From Flavobacteriaceae bacterium MAR_2009_75 (GTDB lineage: Bacteria > Bacteroidota > Bacteroidia > Flavobacteriales > Flavobacteriaceae): a stretch of 64,000 nucleotides of DNA. The stretch is taken from contig PHTZ01000001.1 of the NCBI GenBank assembly GCA_002813285.1, positions 2,913,501 through 2,977,500 of the forward strand, in the 5' to 3' direction. Positions 40,805 to 50,388 of this stretch are shown here, piece by piece (position 1 is the stretch's first letter; every line of letters begins with the position of its first letter). The position numbers were made by a program, and so were the translations under genes. Under the pieces are notes generated by a model. That model did not search any database, was not told the origin of the DNA, and saw nothing but the letters and a program-made list of their open reading frames with translations.

Positions 40805-43804
40805 TTGTACCTAAATTGTCATACATATTATAGCCTTCGCTACGGAACTTTTTCTGAAAGAGAACTCTTAAGTCTTGCCCAAGAAAATGAAGTGACCAAA
40901 TTGGTGCTGACCGATATCAACAATACCTCAGGTTGTCTCAATTTTGTGCGGCTGGCTTCCGAATATGGTGTCAGCCCTATTTTAGGAATTGATTTTCGAA
41001 ACGGAGTAGAACAGTGTTTTATAGGTATTGCTAAAAATAATGAAGGGTATCTTGAGTTGAATAATTTTCTCTCGGATCATTTGCATCAAAAAAAACAATT
41101 GCCATCGGTGGCTCCCAAATTTGAACACGCCTATGTAGTGTATCCTTTTGAAAAAACATTGCTTAACGAAATAGTTATTCTTAACGAAAATGAATACATA
41201 GGTATATCGATTGCCGACCTTCGAAAGTTGCCCTTTTCAAAATTAGCGGGATTGAAACATAAGCTGGTGGTTCAGCAACCTGTTACTTTTCGAAATAAAA
41301 ACGATTTCAATGCCCATCGGCTATTACGCGCCATAGACAATAATGTGCTGCTCAGTAAGCTCGATAGATCTGAAGAAGCTAGCGCAGACCAAAAAATGTT
41401 CTCTATACCTAATTTGGCCAAGGCCTTTTCTGAATACACCCATATTTTGGAGAATACCGAACGTTTGATGAATTCATGTGAGATTCATTACGATTTTTCT
41501 ACCGAAAGGCGCCCTCAGAATTTACAAAGATATTTAGATACTGATAAAGCGGATGAAGCTTTGCTAGAAAAACTGTGTCAAGAGGGTTTGCCTTACCGGT
41601 ACCCAAACGGTGGAGATGGTATTACAGAGCGATTGAATAAAGAGATACATATGATCAAAAAGATGGGTTTTGTTTCATACTTTCTTATCAATTGGGATAT
41701 TATTTCTGAAGCACGCAGAAGAGGTTTTTTCTATGTCGGCAGGGGTAGTGGGGCCAATAGTATTGTAGCCTATCTATTGCGAATTACCGATGTAGACCCG
41801 ATAGAACTCGACCTGTACTTTGAACGCTTTATCAATTTGTACCGAGCCAATCCGCCAGATTTTGATATTGATTTTTCTCATCATGACCGCCCAGAGATGA
41901 CCAAGTACATTTTTGAACGTTTTGAAAATGTGGCATTATTGGGTACTTATGTCACTTTTAAAGAGAGGGGCGTAATTCGAGAATTGGGCAAGGTGTTCGG
42001 GTTGCCTAAAAGCGAAATAGATATGCTATGTGAGGGTCGGTACGACTTTAACAGGTTAGACGATATTTCTCGGTTGGTGATAAAATATGGTCGGTTGATT
42101 ATGGGTATGCCCAATTATTTGAGTATTCATGCCGGCGGCATTTTAATCAGCGAAAACCCAATACATTGGTTCGCTGCTACCCATTTGCCCCCCAAAGGTT
42201 TTCCGACTACTCAGTTTGATATGGTCATTGCAGAAGATGTGGGGCTTTTCAAATTCGATATTCTTGGTCAACGCGGACTCGCCAAAATACGGCAGACACT
42301 GGATATTATCAGCTATAACCAGCCCCATAAAATCAACACTTTTGACATTCATAATATCAGTAAGTTTAAGACTGATCGGTCGGTAAACGCGTTGATCAAG
42401 AGCGCTCAATGTATGGGTTGTTTTTATGTAGAGTCGCCTGCCATGCGTATGCTTTTGAGAAAATTGGAAGTTGATAATTATTTAGGCTTGGTAGCTGCTA
42501 GCTCAATAATTAGGCCCGGAGTTGCAAAAAGCGGTATGATGCGTGAATATATTTTACGGCATCGCAATGAAGATAGGGCCAAAGAGAAAGGTCACCCCGT
42601 TATGTTGGATATTATGCCCGACACTTATGGAGTAATGGTGTATCAAGAAGATGTAATCAAAGTGGCCCACCACTTTGCCGATCTTGATTTGGGCGAGGCC
42701 GATATACTAAGACGTGGAATGAGCGGAAAGTTCCGTTCACGTGAAGAGTTTGAGAAAGTACGTTTGAAGTTCATAGATAATTGCCGAAAAAAGGGAGAGC
42801 CTGACAGTGTGATTTTTGAGGTATGGGAACAGATTGCCAGCTTTGCCGGTTATGCTTTTGCCAAAGGCCATTCGGCATCGTATGCGGTAGAAAGTTATCA
42901 GACACTTTTCTTACGGGCGTATTTTCCGTTGGAATATATGGTGGCCGTACTTAATAATGGTGGCGGATTTTATAGCGCAGAGTTTTATGTGCATGAGGCA
43001 CGAATGTTAGGAGGCAACATACACGCGCCATGCATTAATAAAAGCCTGAATGCCAATGTAATCTATGGGAAAGATATTTATCTAGGCTTTGGTTATCTGC
43101 GTGAACTTGAGAACCGTATATCGGAACGTATTTTGAAAGAGAGGTCTTTGAACGGAAAATATGCCTCCCTTGAAGATTTTTTAGATCGGGTAAGCATTTC
43201 GATAGAGCAGGTAAGTATTCTTCTTCGTATCAATGCCTTTCGGTTTACGGGGGTGAACAAACACCAATTGTTATGGAAAGCGCATTTATTTCTCAATAAA
43301 AAAACCAAAATAGACCACCCCAAACTGTTTCTGCCCAAACATCAGAATTTTAAAATACCCCAGCTGAATACGACAGATTTAGAAATGGCCTTTACTGAAT
43401 TAGAGTTGTTGGGGTTTTGCTTATGCAGTCCGTTTGAATTATTGGCCGAACCTCTCAAGAATAATCGTTGTGCCGATAATCTCGAACGTTTTTTAAACCA
43501 CCATATCGATATCTACGGGTACTTGGTCACCGTAAAGAATACGAGTACCCATGATGGTAAGCGTATGCATTTTGCAACTTTGGTCGACCAACAGGGTAAG
43601 GTGTTCGATGGAGTATTATTTCCGCCAGTGGCGGCCAAGTTTAGTTTTAGGGGCAAAGGGGTCTATCGTTTTTACGGTAAGGTGGTAAGTGAATTCGGGT
43701 TTTTGAGCATAGAGGTAATCAAGATGCAAAAACAAGATTATATTCAAGACCCTCGATATGCCGATATAAAGACGAGTACAAAGGTTTTTTCTAAGAAAAA
43801 ATAA
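40805..43804 (+). CDS. dnaE: DNA polymerase III alpha subunit, short error-prone type
   Basis: A 999-residue C-family polymerase beginning with a PHP domain (MYLNCHTYYSLRYGTFSERELL), then the polymerase core (GRGSGANSIVAYLLRITDVDP, NPPDFDIDFSHHDR with the catalytic acids, GYAFAKGHSASYA) and a C-terminal OB-fold like region (DIYGYLVTVKN). It starts with TTG; no ATG upstream. It is about 150 residues shorter than a replicative DnaE and follows dinB, as in DnaE2/ImuC-type mutagenesis cassettes, so it is probably a second, damage-related enzyme. No imuA/lexA partner is present here. Confidence 0.92.
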   Translation: MYLNCHTYYSLRYGTFSERELLSLAQENEVTKLVLTDINNTSGCLNFVRLASEYGVSPILGIDFRNGVEQCFIGIAKNNEGYLELNNFLSDHLHQKKQLPSVAPKFEHAYVVYPFEKTLLNEIVILNENEYIGISIADLRKLPFSKLAGLKHKLVVQQPVTFRNKNDFNAHRLLRAIDNNVLLSKLDRSEEASADQKMFSIPNLAKAFSEYTHILENTERLMNSCEIHYDFSTERRPQNLQRYLDTDKADEALLEKLCQEGLPYRYPNGGDGITERLNKEIHMIKKMGFVSYFLINWDIISEARRRGFFYVGRGSGANSIVAYLLRITDVDPIELDLYFERFINLYRANPPDFDIDFSHHDRPEMTKYIFERFENVALLGTYVTFKERGVIRELGKVFGLPKSEIDMLCEGRYDFNRLDDISRLVIKYGRLIMGMPNYLSIHAGGILISENPIHWFAATHLPPKGFPTTQFDMVIAEDVGLFKFDILGQRGLAKIRQTLDIISYNQPHKINTFDIHNISKFKTDRSVNALIKSAQCMGCFYVESPAMRMLLRKLEVDNYLGLVAASSIIRPGVAKSGMMREYILRHRNEDRAKEKGHPVMLDIMPDTYGVMVYQEDVIKVAHHFADLDLGEADILRRGMSGKFRSREEFEKVRLKFIDNCRKKGEPDSVIFEVWEQIASFAGYAFAKGHSASYAVESYQTLFLRAYFPLEYMVAVLNNGGGFYSAEFYVHEARMLGGNIHAPCINKSLNANVIYGKDIYLGFGYLRELENRISERILKERSLNGKYASLEDFLDRVSISIEQVSILLRINAFRFTGVNKHQLLWKAHLFLNKKTKIDHPKLFLPKHQNFKIPQLNTTDLEMAFTELELLGFCLCSPFELLAEPLKNNRCADNLERFLNHHIDIYGYLVTVKNTSTHDGKRMHFATLVDQQGKVFDGVLFPPVAAKFSFRGKGVYRFYGKVVSEFGFLSIEVIKMQKQDYIQDPRYADIKTSTKVFSKKK

Positions 43805-43873
43805 ATTTGGTTACGGGAATTTTTCAATAGTTATATTATACTAATTCCTATTGTAGAAGGAAAAGTATTTATA

Positions 43874-43905
43874 TTTCCCGTTTTGGGAAAATTTTATTAT
43901 TTTTG
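43874..43905 (+). promoter_or_regulatory. Promoter and palindromic operator of the HigBA operon
   Basis: TTTCCC (43874-43879), a 5-bp spacer and GGGAAA (43885-43890) form an inverted repeat just upstream of a -7-like TATTTTTG (43898-43905, matching TAnnTTTG). The start codon is at 43923. The palindrome sits where the antitoxin would repress its own promoter. Confidence 0.5.
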
Positions 43906-43922
43906 TGAAAAACTTATAGTAA

Positions 43923-44225
43923 ATGAGAGTTTTTTCTAGAGGTACTTTAAGAGAATTTTGGAAAAAACATCAAGATGCTGAGCAACAGCTGAAAGCATGG
44001 TATGATATAATTTCAAAAAATGAATTCAAAAACACCAATGAGGTTAAGCAAATATTCGGTTCGGCAGATTACATAAGGGGTGGGATACTTATATTCAATA
44101 TATGTGGTAATAAATATCGACTAATTGTAAAGGTCAATTATTCAAAGCATTTAATTTTTGTCCTGTTTATAGGAACACATAAAGAATATGACAAAATAGA
44201 TATCGGAGATTTTTTAAAAAAATAA
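43923..44225 (+). CDS. higB: HigB-type toxin (type II toxin-antitoxin)
   Basis: A 100-residue RelE/HigB-like mRNA interferase: VFSRGTLREFWKKHQDAEQQLKAWYDI, then IFNICGNKYRLIVKVNYSKHLIFVLFIGTHKEYDKI, the conserved HigB pattern including the terminal GTHxEYDKID. It should cleave mRNA at the ribosome when free. It precedes its antitoxin gene by one base, the usual HigBA order. Confidence 0.9.
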   Translation: MRVFSRGTLREFWKKHQDAEQQLKAWYDIISKNEFKNTNEVKQIFGSADYIRGGILIFNICGNKYRLIVKVNYSKHLIFVLFIGTHKEYDKIDIGDFLKK

Positions 44226-44226
44226 A

Positions 44227-44592
44227 ATGGAAATCAATATTATAAAATCAAAGAAACAATATCATCAATATTTGAATAGAATGCTTGAAATATTCGATGC
44301 TAAAAAGGGTACGCCTGAAAGTGAAGAATTAGATCTTTTAGCACTTGTTATTGAAAAGTACGAAGAAGAAAAATTTCAGATTTCATCACCGGACCCCATA
44401 GAAGCGATAAGGTTTATAATGGAGCAAAACAATCTGAATGACGGTGATTTGGGTAAAATCTTGAAAAGCAGAAGTCATACATCAGAAATACTCAATAAAA
44501 AAAGAAAGTTGAATCTAAATCAGATAAGAATGCTGACGCAAGCATTTAATATACCAGCTGATATATTGATAAGAGATTATGAGCTTTCTTAA
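44227..44592 (+). CDS. higA: HigA-type antitoxin with C-terminal XRE helix-turn-helix
   Basis: The 121-residue protein has an N-terminal coil (RMLEIFDAKKGTPESEELDLLALVIEKYEEE) and a C-terminal helix-turn-helix (NLNDGDLGKILKSRSHTSEILNKKRKLNLNQIRMLTQAF), the COG5499 HigA architecture. It should bind HigB and repress the operon at the palindrome upstream. The ORF converges with the GH5 gene 18 bp away. Confidence 0.88.
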   Translation: MEINIIKSKKQYHQYLNRMLEIFDAKKGTPESEELDLLALVIEKYEEEKFQISSPDPIEAIRFIMEQNNLNDGDLGKILKSRSHTSEILNKKRKLNLNQIRMLTQAFNIPADILIRDYELS

Positions 44593-44610
44593 CTATAAGG
44601 TTATACAATG

Positions 44611-45786
44611 CTATTTTGAACGAACGTTCTCTACGGCCTGAACTATGGCATCAGCTATTTCCGAATTGGCCCAAACCAGTTCTCTTCTATTAAAAATACC
44701 GAACTCATCTAGATTTCCATTATCCCACCAAATAGGGCAAATACCCCTTTCTGCACAAGCTTTGGCATAAAATTCGGCATGAGCAAGACGGTCATCTGCG
44801 TTGTCGCTAAATGTAGAGCCCCATTCGCCCATTACAATGGCTCGACCATCAATAGCTAATTGATTATTGATTTTATCAAACTCTTGTAGCAATTCGGCTC
44901 TGTCGGTTTCATTGCCCCACGTAGGGTCAGTTCCTTCAAGCGCAAACAAATAGGGGAAATAACTATGAACCGAAACAATTACATTCTCATCACCGTTCGG
45001 TATTCTATAATCGTTCAGTGCTCTAGGGTCGCTACTTGCGGCATAGGTCGAAACCATAATTTTTCGGCTGGCGTTATTTTCACCTGTTGCCCTTATGGCA
45101 TCTAAACTGATTTGATGGTATTGGTTAACGACCTCTCGACCCTCGGCAGTGCCGCCCTGCCATTCTTCAGGTGATTCTTCGAGACGTGGCTCGTTAAGTG
45201 TTTCAAAAATGAGATGATTATCATACGACTTAAATCGTTCAGCTATTTGAGTCCAAACTTTTTCTAATTGATTTTTTACCGATTCCGACTTCTCATAGGT
45301 GGGTATTATCCATGCCTCGTCATGATGAATATTGATAATCACATACATCTGGTTGTCCAGGGCAAAATTTGCAATGTTCTCTACTTTATCCAACCACTCT
45401 TTTTCAATAGTGTAATCAGGAGCAGGGCCCATATGAAACCTCCAAGTGATGGGTAATCGCAAGGTCTTAAAACCCTTTTTGGCAATTTCATCGATCATTG
45501 CCTTTGTGGTCAAAGGGTTGCCCCAGGCAGTTTCATCAGTGTTTTCGGTATCCATGGCGTTACCAAGATTCCAGCCGGCCCCCATGTCGAGTACGAAGTC
45601 TTTCGAAGTCAGATTAATAGTGTCAGAACTTTCGGGAGTTTGGTCGGTATCTGGGTTTTCCGAGGTATCGGGCATATCGATATCTTCGGATGGTATTTCC
45701 ATTTGATTATTTTCAGATTGAGCACATGCCATAAAAAAACTAAACTTGATGCTCAAAATGATGAAAATTAGTACTGCTTTTCTCAT
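44611..45786 (-). CDS. GH5 endo-beta-glucanase (GH5_4 type), surface or periplasmic lipoprotein
   Basis: A 391-residue glycoside hydrolase with a lipoprotein-like N-terminus (Cys20 or 21 in FFMACAQSE), a 35-residue acidic Ser/Pro-rich linker and a TIM-barrel catalytic domain: MGAGWNLGNAMD, RLPITWRFHMGP, IINIHHDEAW, FETLNEPR with the acid/base Glu199 and VMGEWGS with the nucleophile Glu321. The motif set resembles GH5_4 endoglucanases/xyloglucanases (Bacteroides BoGH5A-like). It is the last gene of the PUL, 171 bp after the Ig-like lipoprotein. Substrate by inference: a beta-1,4-linked glucan such as xyloglucan, mixed-linkage glucan or glucomannan. Confidence 0.88.
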   Translation of the reverse strand: MRKAVLIFIILSIKFSFFMACAQSENNQMEIPSEDIDMPDTSENPDTDQTPESSDTINLTSKDFVLDMGAGWNLGNAMDTENTDETAWGNPLTTKAMIDEIAKKGFKTLRLPITWRFHMGPAPDYTIEKEWLDKVENIANFALDNQMYVIINIHHDEAWIIPTYEKSESVKNQLEKVWTQIAERFKSYDNHLIFETLNEPRLEESPEEWQGGTAEGREVVNQYHQISLDAIRATGENNASRKIMVSTYAASSDPRALNDYRIPNGDENVIVSVHSYFPYLFALEGTDPTWGNETDRAELLQEFDKINNQLAIDGRAIVMGEWGSTFSDNADDRLAHAEFYAKACAERGICPIWWDNGNLDEFGIFNRRELVWANSEIADAIVQAVENVRSK

Positions 45787-45957
45787 TTGATTTGATTTTG
45801 GAATGTCTGGGAGGTAGGAGATTTTCGCTTACTGTGTTCAATATGCAACCTCTAGACCGATCGATGACTATTGTCAATCGGTCTTTTGAATATAGTTTCT
45901 AACTAGAACAAATAGTTAAAACTTATTTAGAGGCTACTTCAACTAACACTCAACTAG

Positions 45958-47547
45958 TTATAGTTTTTCAAGTTTAACATATTGTACCATTACACCGTTC
46001 GTTTGATTTCCAATATCAAGAAGCACACGGGCTCCATCTGTAGTTTCTTGACCCATTACGAATTCTTTTTCATAGGTCTGATATTCCGTATCACCGGCCA
46101 ACCAAACACCGCCACCACCATCATAGGCTTGCCAGCCATCTCGACCGGTACCATCACCTACAGATAGTGAGAACCAAAAATCGCCCTGGCCGGGGTAAGC
46201 TTTCACGATGGTCGTAAGTTTGTACTTCGCATCTTTCTCTAAGGTTAACGAGGGTTTGAATAATTGTACATCCCATGGGTTAGCGCCGACAACAATATCT
46301 TTTGCAACTAAATTACCGTCTTCGACCGATGTGTTTACCGAGCCACCACCATTTTGATTGGCCTGCCAACCATCTAGACCACCAGAAAAATCAGATTCAT
46401 AAATAGTTTCTGACCCTAATGGTATCGAAACCGTATCGACAAAATCAGGATAAGTAACCACAATTTCATTGGTGCCGGCAGAATAAACCTCTCCTTGGGC
46501 CGGGGTAGTTACAATTTCATAAATTTCAAAATCATCGCTTGAAACGATAAGGTCATCTTTGCCCGATCTAGAAAGTCTTAGCGATAACCCTTTAAGGTCA
46601 ATTGTTTCTCCATCGGTATACAGCGTTTTTTCAGGTTTGGTTTCAATGACCATCACATCAATTATTGGCCTATTTACCATAATAGGAATTGCAACCGAAA
46701 CATTGGTAGAATGTGAAATCAGAATTTCAGTTTCCGAAGCGCGTAATTTGGCTTCATTTACCGGGTTTGCCAAGAGGTCAAAAGCTTCGAAATTTTCAAA
46801 GGGAACTATGACTTCTTGTCCGCTCGCGATAGAAAATGTTAGCACCGTACCTTCTAAATTTAGCCTTTCCCCGACCTCGTACTCCGTATTCGTAGGAAGT
46901 GTTGTAACTGTGCCGCTCAATGGTGCAAATGGCACAACCTGAATGGCCTGGGCTATCTCGGCCTTTGTCGACGGGTAGGTGACAATGACCTCTTCGTTTT
47001 CTATGGAAAGAATAGCTCCGTTCACGGGAGATGTTTGAATTTCTGTGCCAAAATCATTGAAAGCGACATCGTTTTTGGTACCATCTTCTTTCACCAAGGT
47101 TACGACCAGGTTCGATAAATCTAGTTCTTGACCGTTTACATAATCTTCAGTGGCCTTGTTTTTCACCTCAAGGGCGACCACATTATTGGTAACACTAATA
47201 GCTTGTATTAATCCCTTTCCTGTATCTCCGACCCGTATAGTGATTTGTTGATGTGAAAAGTCAAGTACGGTTCCGTCTGAAGGGTCTGTGGTGATGTTCT
47301 CAGCGCCAAAAGAAGCAAAAGGAATGTCTACGGTACCGCCATCCCTATCCATAGAGATAACAATGTCAGACAAGTCTAACGACTCTCCCAATACATACGC
47401 CACTTTAGGCAATGTTTTCATATGTACTGTAGAAGCTGTCTCTATCTCACCTTCATCATCGCTCTCGCAAGAAGAAAAGACTGAAATTACCAATGCCATT
47501 AATAGCACCGTAACCTTATTCCGTGTAAAATTTAGAATATGTTCCAT
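45958..47547 (-). CDS. Surface lipoprotein with Ig-like repeats and a C-terminal carbohydrate-binding module
   Basis: The 529-residue protein has a lipoprotein signal (ISVFSSCESDDEGE; SDD after Cys resembles the flavobacterial surface signal), about four bacterial Ig-like repeats each with a TL(P)-x-Y-x-x-GExLDLS... and DF/NF..E pattern (residues about 40-390), and a C-terminal beta-sandwich beginning ETIYESDFSGGLDGWQAN, similar to CBM4/CBM9-type modules with several aromatic residues. It probably binds glycan for the SusCD system and presents it at the cell surface. It lies 9 bp after the DUF1735-type gene in the same operon. No catalytic domain is visible. Confidence 0.75.
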   Translation of the reverse strand: MEHILNFTRNKVTVLLMALVISVFSSCESDDEGEIETASTVHMKTLPKVAYVLGESLDLSDIVISMDRDGGTVDIPFASFGAENITTDPSDGTVLDFSHQQITIRVGDTGKGLIQAISVTNNVVALEVKNKATEDYVNGQELDLSNLVVTLVKEDGTKNDVAFNDFGTEIQTSPVNGAILSIENEEVIVTYPSTKAEIAQAIQVVPFAPLSGTVTTLPTNTEYEVGERLNLEGTVLTFSIASGQEVIVPFENFEAFDLLANPVNEAKLRASETEILISHSTNVSVAIPIMVNRPIIDVMVIETKPEKTLYTDGETIDLKGLSLRLSRSGKDDLIVSSDDFEIYEIVTTPAQGEVYSAGTNEIVVTYPDFVDTVSIPLGSETIYESDFSGGLDGWQANQNGGGSVNTSVEDGNLVAKDIVVGANPWDVQLFKPSLTLEKDAKYKLTTIVKAYPGQGDFWFSLSVGDGTGRDGWQAYDGGGGVWLAGDTEYQTYEKEFVMGQETTDGARVLLDIGNQTNGVMVQYVKLEKL

Positions 47548-47556
47548 TTTCCAATT

Positions 47557-48582
47557 TTATTTTAATTCAATTTCAAACTCCTCAAAAACAGCTGTTCTGT
47601 CACGGATCACTAAAGTGTCTTTAACGGCATGGGTTTCTGAATTATCGGCATCCGTATAGGTGTAATCTAAATAAATAACATCTCTAGGTTTGCCTCCCCA
47701 ACTATCTCCGCCTTCAACAAACTGACCGGTGCCACTTATATCGTAAGGGTCATCTTTATAACTGGAAATAGTACAGGTATCATCGGTAAATGAAAGTTCC
47801 ATATCTACATTACCAGGGCTAGAATTCTCTCCTCTACCAATAATGTTTTGTAGGTGAACCTTATTAAAGCCACTGGTCTCTACAAAAGCTATTTCGTCAT
47901 CTACCGTAAATTCGGCGTTGTATTCTCTACCTAATGTGGGTGTTCCAGAGGTAATCATGTCCGTTCCCCTTCTTAGATAGTTTCCATGAAATCGGTTCAT
48001 ATATTTTATTCCGAATAATGTGTAATCTTTAGGGAGGATGTCCCAATGTGCTGCGTTTACCCTGTCTAGATCAGGAATGCCTTCAAAGCTTCTACCTGAG
48101 TGTATACTATCAATATTATCCGCTTGCGTGATTCGAAGAGGTATTACGTAGTTTGTGGTATTCTCTTCTCCAAAAGACAGCGTATCATTAAAAAACTCTT
48201 CGTATAACTGCACTTGAATACGCGCTTTGGTATCACCAGATGAAATACTGACCGGGCTTATGTTCTCAAAGGTGTAATACTCGGCCGGCAAAGGCTGTAC
48301 ATTAGCTACATTCGTCAAGAGATCATTGTCAACTTCAAAATGAATCTTTCTTTCGTCATCGTTGGAATATACCCCGGTCATTAAGGCCGTAATCTCAAAA
48401 CGATATGCATTATCACTTTCATTGATGCCTTGGTCATAATTGCCCAATATTAGGGTTCTGGCCGGTGTCTGATATGGAAAATATACAGTTTGAATCTCAA
48501 AGTCATCAAATTCAGTTTCTGAATTGCTACACGATGCCAAAACCAGGCCTGTTAGTAGCGCAATGAAATATCTTGTGTTCAT
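47557..48582 (-). CDS. DUF1735/DUF5627-type surface glycan-binding lipoprotein
   Basis: A 341-residue lipoprotein (LVLASCSNSETEFDDFE; acid-rich after Cys) with an N-terminal DUF1735-like Ig fold (YFPYQTPARTLILGNYDQG, YRFEITALMTGVY) and a C-terminal beta-rich half resembling DUF5627. Proteins of this layout often occupy the surface glycan-binding position next to SusD in Bacteroidota PULs. It lies 62 bp after SusD2 and just before the Ig/CBM lipoprotein. Family call by pattern, function by context. Confidence 0.7.
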   Translation of the reverse strand: MNTRYFIALLTGLVLASCSNSETEFDDFEIQTVYFPYQTPARTLILGNYDQGINESDNAYRFEITALMTGVYSNDDERKIHFEVDNDLLTNVANVQPLPAEYYTFENISPVSISSGDTKARIQVQLYEEFFNDTLSFGEENTTNYVIPLRITQADNIDSIHSGRSFEGIPDLDRVNAAHWDILPKDYTLFGIKYMNRFHGNYLRRGTDMITSGTPTLGREYNAEFTVDDEIAFVETSGFNKVHLQNIIGRGENSSPGNVDMELSFTDDTCTISSYKDDPYDISGTGQFVEGGDSWGGKPRDVIYLDYTYTDADNSETHAVKDTLVIRDRTAVFEEFEIELK

Positions 48583-48644
48583 AAAATGAAAAAATTAAAT
48601 TAACATTTTGGCCGAAGCTTAAATTTATCTCTTTATAATATATT

Positions 48645-50369
48645 TTACCAACCCTGATTTTGCTCGATGAGATTAAATCTCACGATCTCATTTTGAGGTA
48701 TTGGAGCATAGTTTGCATTAGCATTATACAATCTTGGTTCGACCAAAAATTCGGTGTATTCACCACCGTCAAATTGTAAGCCCATAGCATCAGCTGTTTC
48801 ATCGAAAATGTTCCATCTTCTTAAATCGTACAGGCGATGTCCTTCAAAGCAAAGTTCTAATCGACGCTCGTTTCGAATTAAGTTTCTCATATCTTCTTGT
48901 GAAGCAATACTACTCAAATAGGCATCTGAATTTTCAAGGCCGATCCCCGCTCGTGCTCTAATGGCGGCCAAAATATTTCTGGCAGACATACCCCCAACGG
49001 CTTGGTCTGGCCCGCCAATTTCATTTGCCGCTTCGGCGAGCATCAAAAACAAGTCGGTATAACGAACATAAATGTTTATTTTTTCGGAAGCGGAAATGCT
49101 ACCATCTGCACTAATATTGACATTTTGATCAAGAAGTTTTTTTAAATAATGACCGGAACGGGTAGAACGTTGAGAAACCTGATCAATACCATCAACACCT
49201 GAACTATTGATATTAACTACTCTTCCGTTCAAATCATTACCGTTGTAAAGTATGTATCGCTGAAGTCGTGTGTCTCTATTTTCAAAAGGGTTATCGGCGT
49301 TATAATCAGAATGTGTTTCTGAAAAGGGGAAACCATCTAACATAGGAAAAGCTTCCACTAAATTCTGAGATGGATTAAGTTGACCACTGCCGTTTAAGGA
49401 AGGGGGAAAATGCTGGCTTTCTACCCATGTCTGAAAAGTGGAGGCATTACTACGCCAAAGCACTTCTGGAAAATTTCTTGTACCAATCGGAAATTCATAA
49501 AAATTATAATGTCCGTTAGGGTCAAGACCACCTACACCTCCGATGTCGTTTAAAAGTTCGGCAAGAATGTTCGCGGCATCTTGATAATAACCACCTTGAC
49601 CGTTCATGTAGGCAGGGCTTGCAGCCAACAAATATAATTTTGCCTTAAAGGCTTTTATAATTCTACCGTTTATTCTTAAATCTTGATCTTTTCCGAATAC
49701 AAATTGATATTTATCATCATCAGAATCGCTATATCTTGAAGGTCTCTTTGCCAAATCTCCATCATAATCCATCGGTAAATATTCAAGGGCTTCATCAAAA
49801 TCGGCTATAATTCGGGTAACAGTTTCTTCAAAACCCAGTCTAGGCGTATTGAAATCGGCATCAAATTCGTAAAACTCGGTGATATACGGAATGCCTAAAA
49901 GTTCACCCGATCTACCGATGCCACCGTGTTCTTGAAGAATCCAAAAATGTCTAAGCGCTCTAAGCGCCACTGCTTCACCGTATAAACGTTCTTTAAAAAG
50001 TTCGTTGGTCTCTTCGTCTCGTTTCCAAACGACCTCATCAATTAAAGTAATGAACTTGTTGGCGTACAATACATGTTCATACTGCCCCCATCTGCTGGTA
50101 AACGGCATCTGTGCATTCCATTCACCCGTAGCCATTCTTCTATAACCGCTTAAATAATTATGAACGGCGTCATCAGTCGCTACATCAGTAAATGAAAGCT
50201 GATTTACCATGTTTTCGTACGCATTGAGCAATACGCCCTCTGCAAAGGCAGGGTCAAAATTCAAACGATCTTCGCCCAATTGATTTTCATCTACCGGTTC
50301 GACCAGACTACAAGCCATCAGGCATGAGAACAAGGTGAAAAGGGTAATATTTTTAAGTATATTCTTCAT
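48645..50369 (-). CDS. SusD/RagB-like lipoprotein, second pair (SusD2)
   Basis: A 574-residue SusD-family protein with lipobox LFSCLMACSLVEP, a TPR core (ARNILAAIRARAGIGLENSDAYL; LRNERRLELCFEGHRLYDLRRW) and the C-terminal ANYAPIPQNEIVRFNLIEQNQGW motif. It binds oligosaccharide at the cell surface and closes the SusC2 channel encoded 19 bp upstream. Sequence differs strongly from SusD1, so the two pairs may recognise different ligands or lengths. Confidence 0.92.
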   Translation of the reverse strand: MKNILKNITLFTLFSCLMACSLVEPVDENQLGEDRLNFDPAFAEGVLLNAYENMVNQLSFTDVATDDAVHNYLSGYRRMATGEWNAQMPFTSRWGQYEHVLYANKFITLIDEVVWKRDEETNELFKERLYGEAVALRALRHFWILQEHGGIGRSGELLGIPYITEFYEFDADFNTPRLGFEETVTRIIADFDEALEYLPMDYDGDLAKRPSRYSDSDDDKYQFVFGKDQDLRINGRIIKAFKAKLYLLAASPAYMNGQGGYYQDAANILAELLNDIGGVGGLDPNGHYNFYEFPIGTRNFPEVLWRSNASTFQTWVESQHFPPSLNGSGQLNPSQNLVEAFPMLDGFPFSETHSDYNADNPFENRDTRLQRYILYNGNDLNGRVVNINSSGVDGIDQVSQRSTRSGHYLKKLLDQNVNISADGSISASEKINIYVRYTDLFLMLAEAANEIGGPDQAVGGMSARNILAAIRARAGIGLENSDAYLSSIASQEDMRNLIRNERRLELCFEGHRLYDLRRWNIFDETADAMGLQFDGGEYTEFLVEPRLYNANANYAPIPQNEIVRFNLIEQNQGW

Positions 50370-50388
50370 TAGAAAAATCTTTTTTACA

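Noticed and set aside
44227-44592. A stand-alone XRE regulator of the nearby PUL
   Set aside because: Length, N-terminal coil and one-base spacing after HigB make it an antitoxin.
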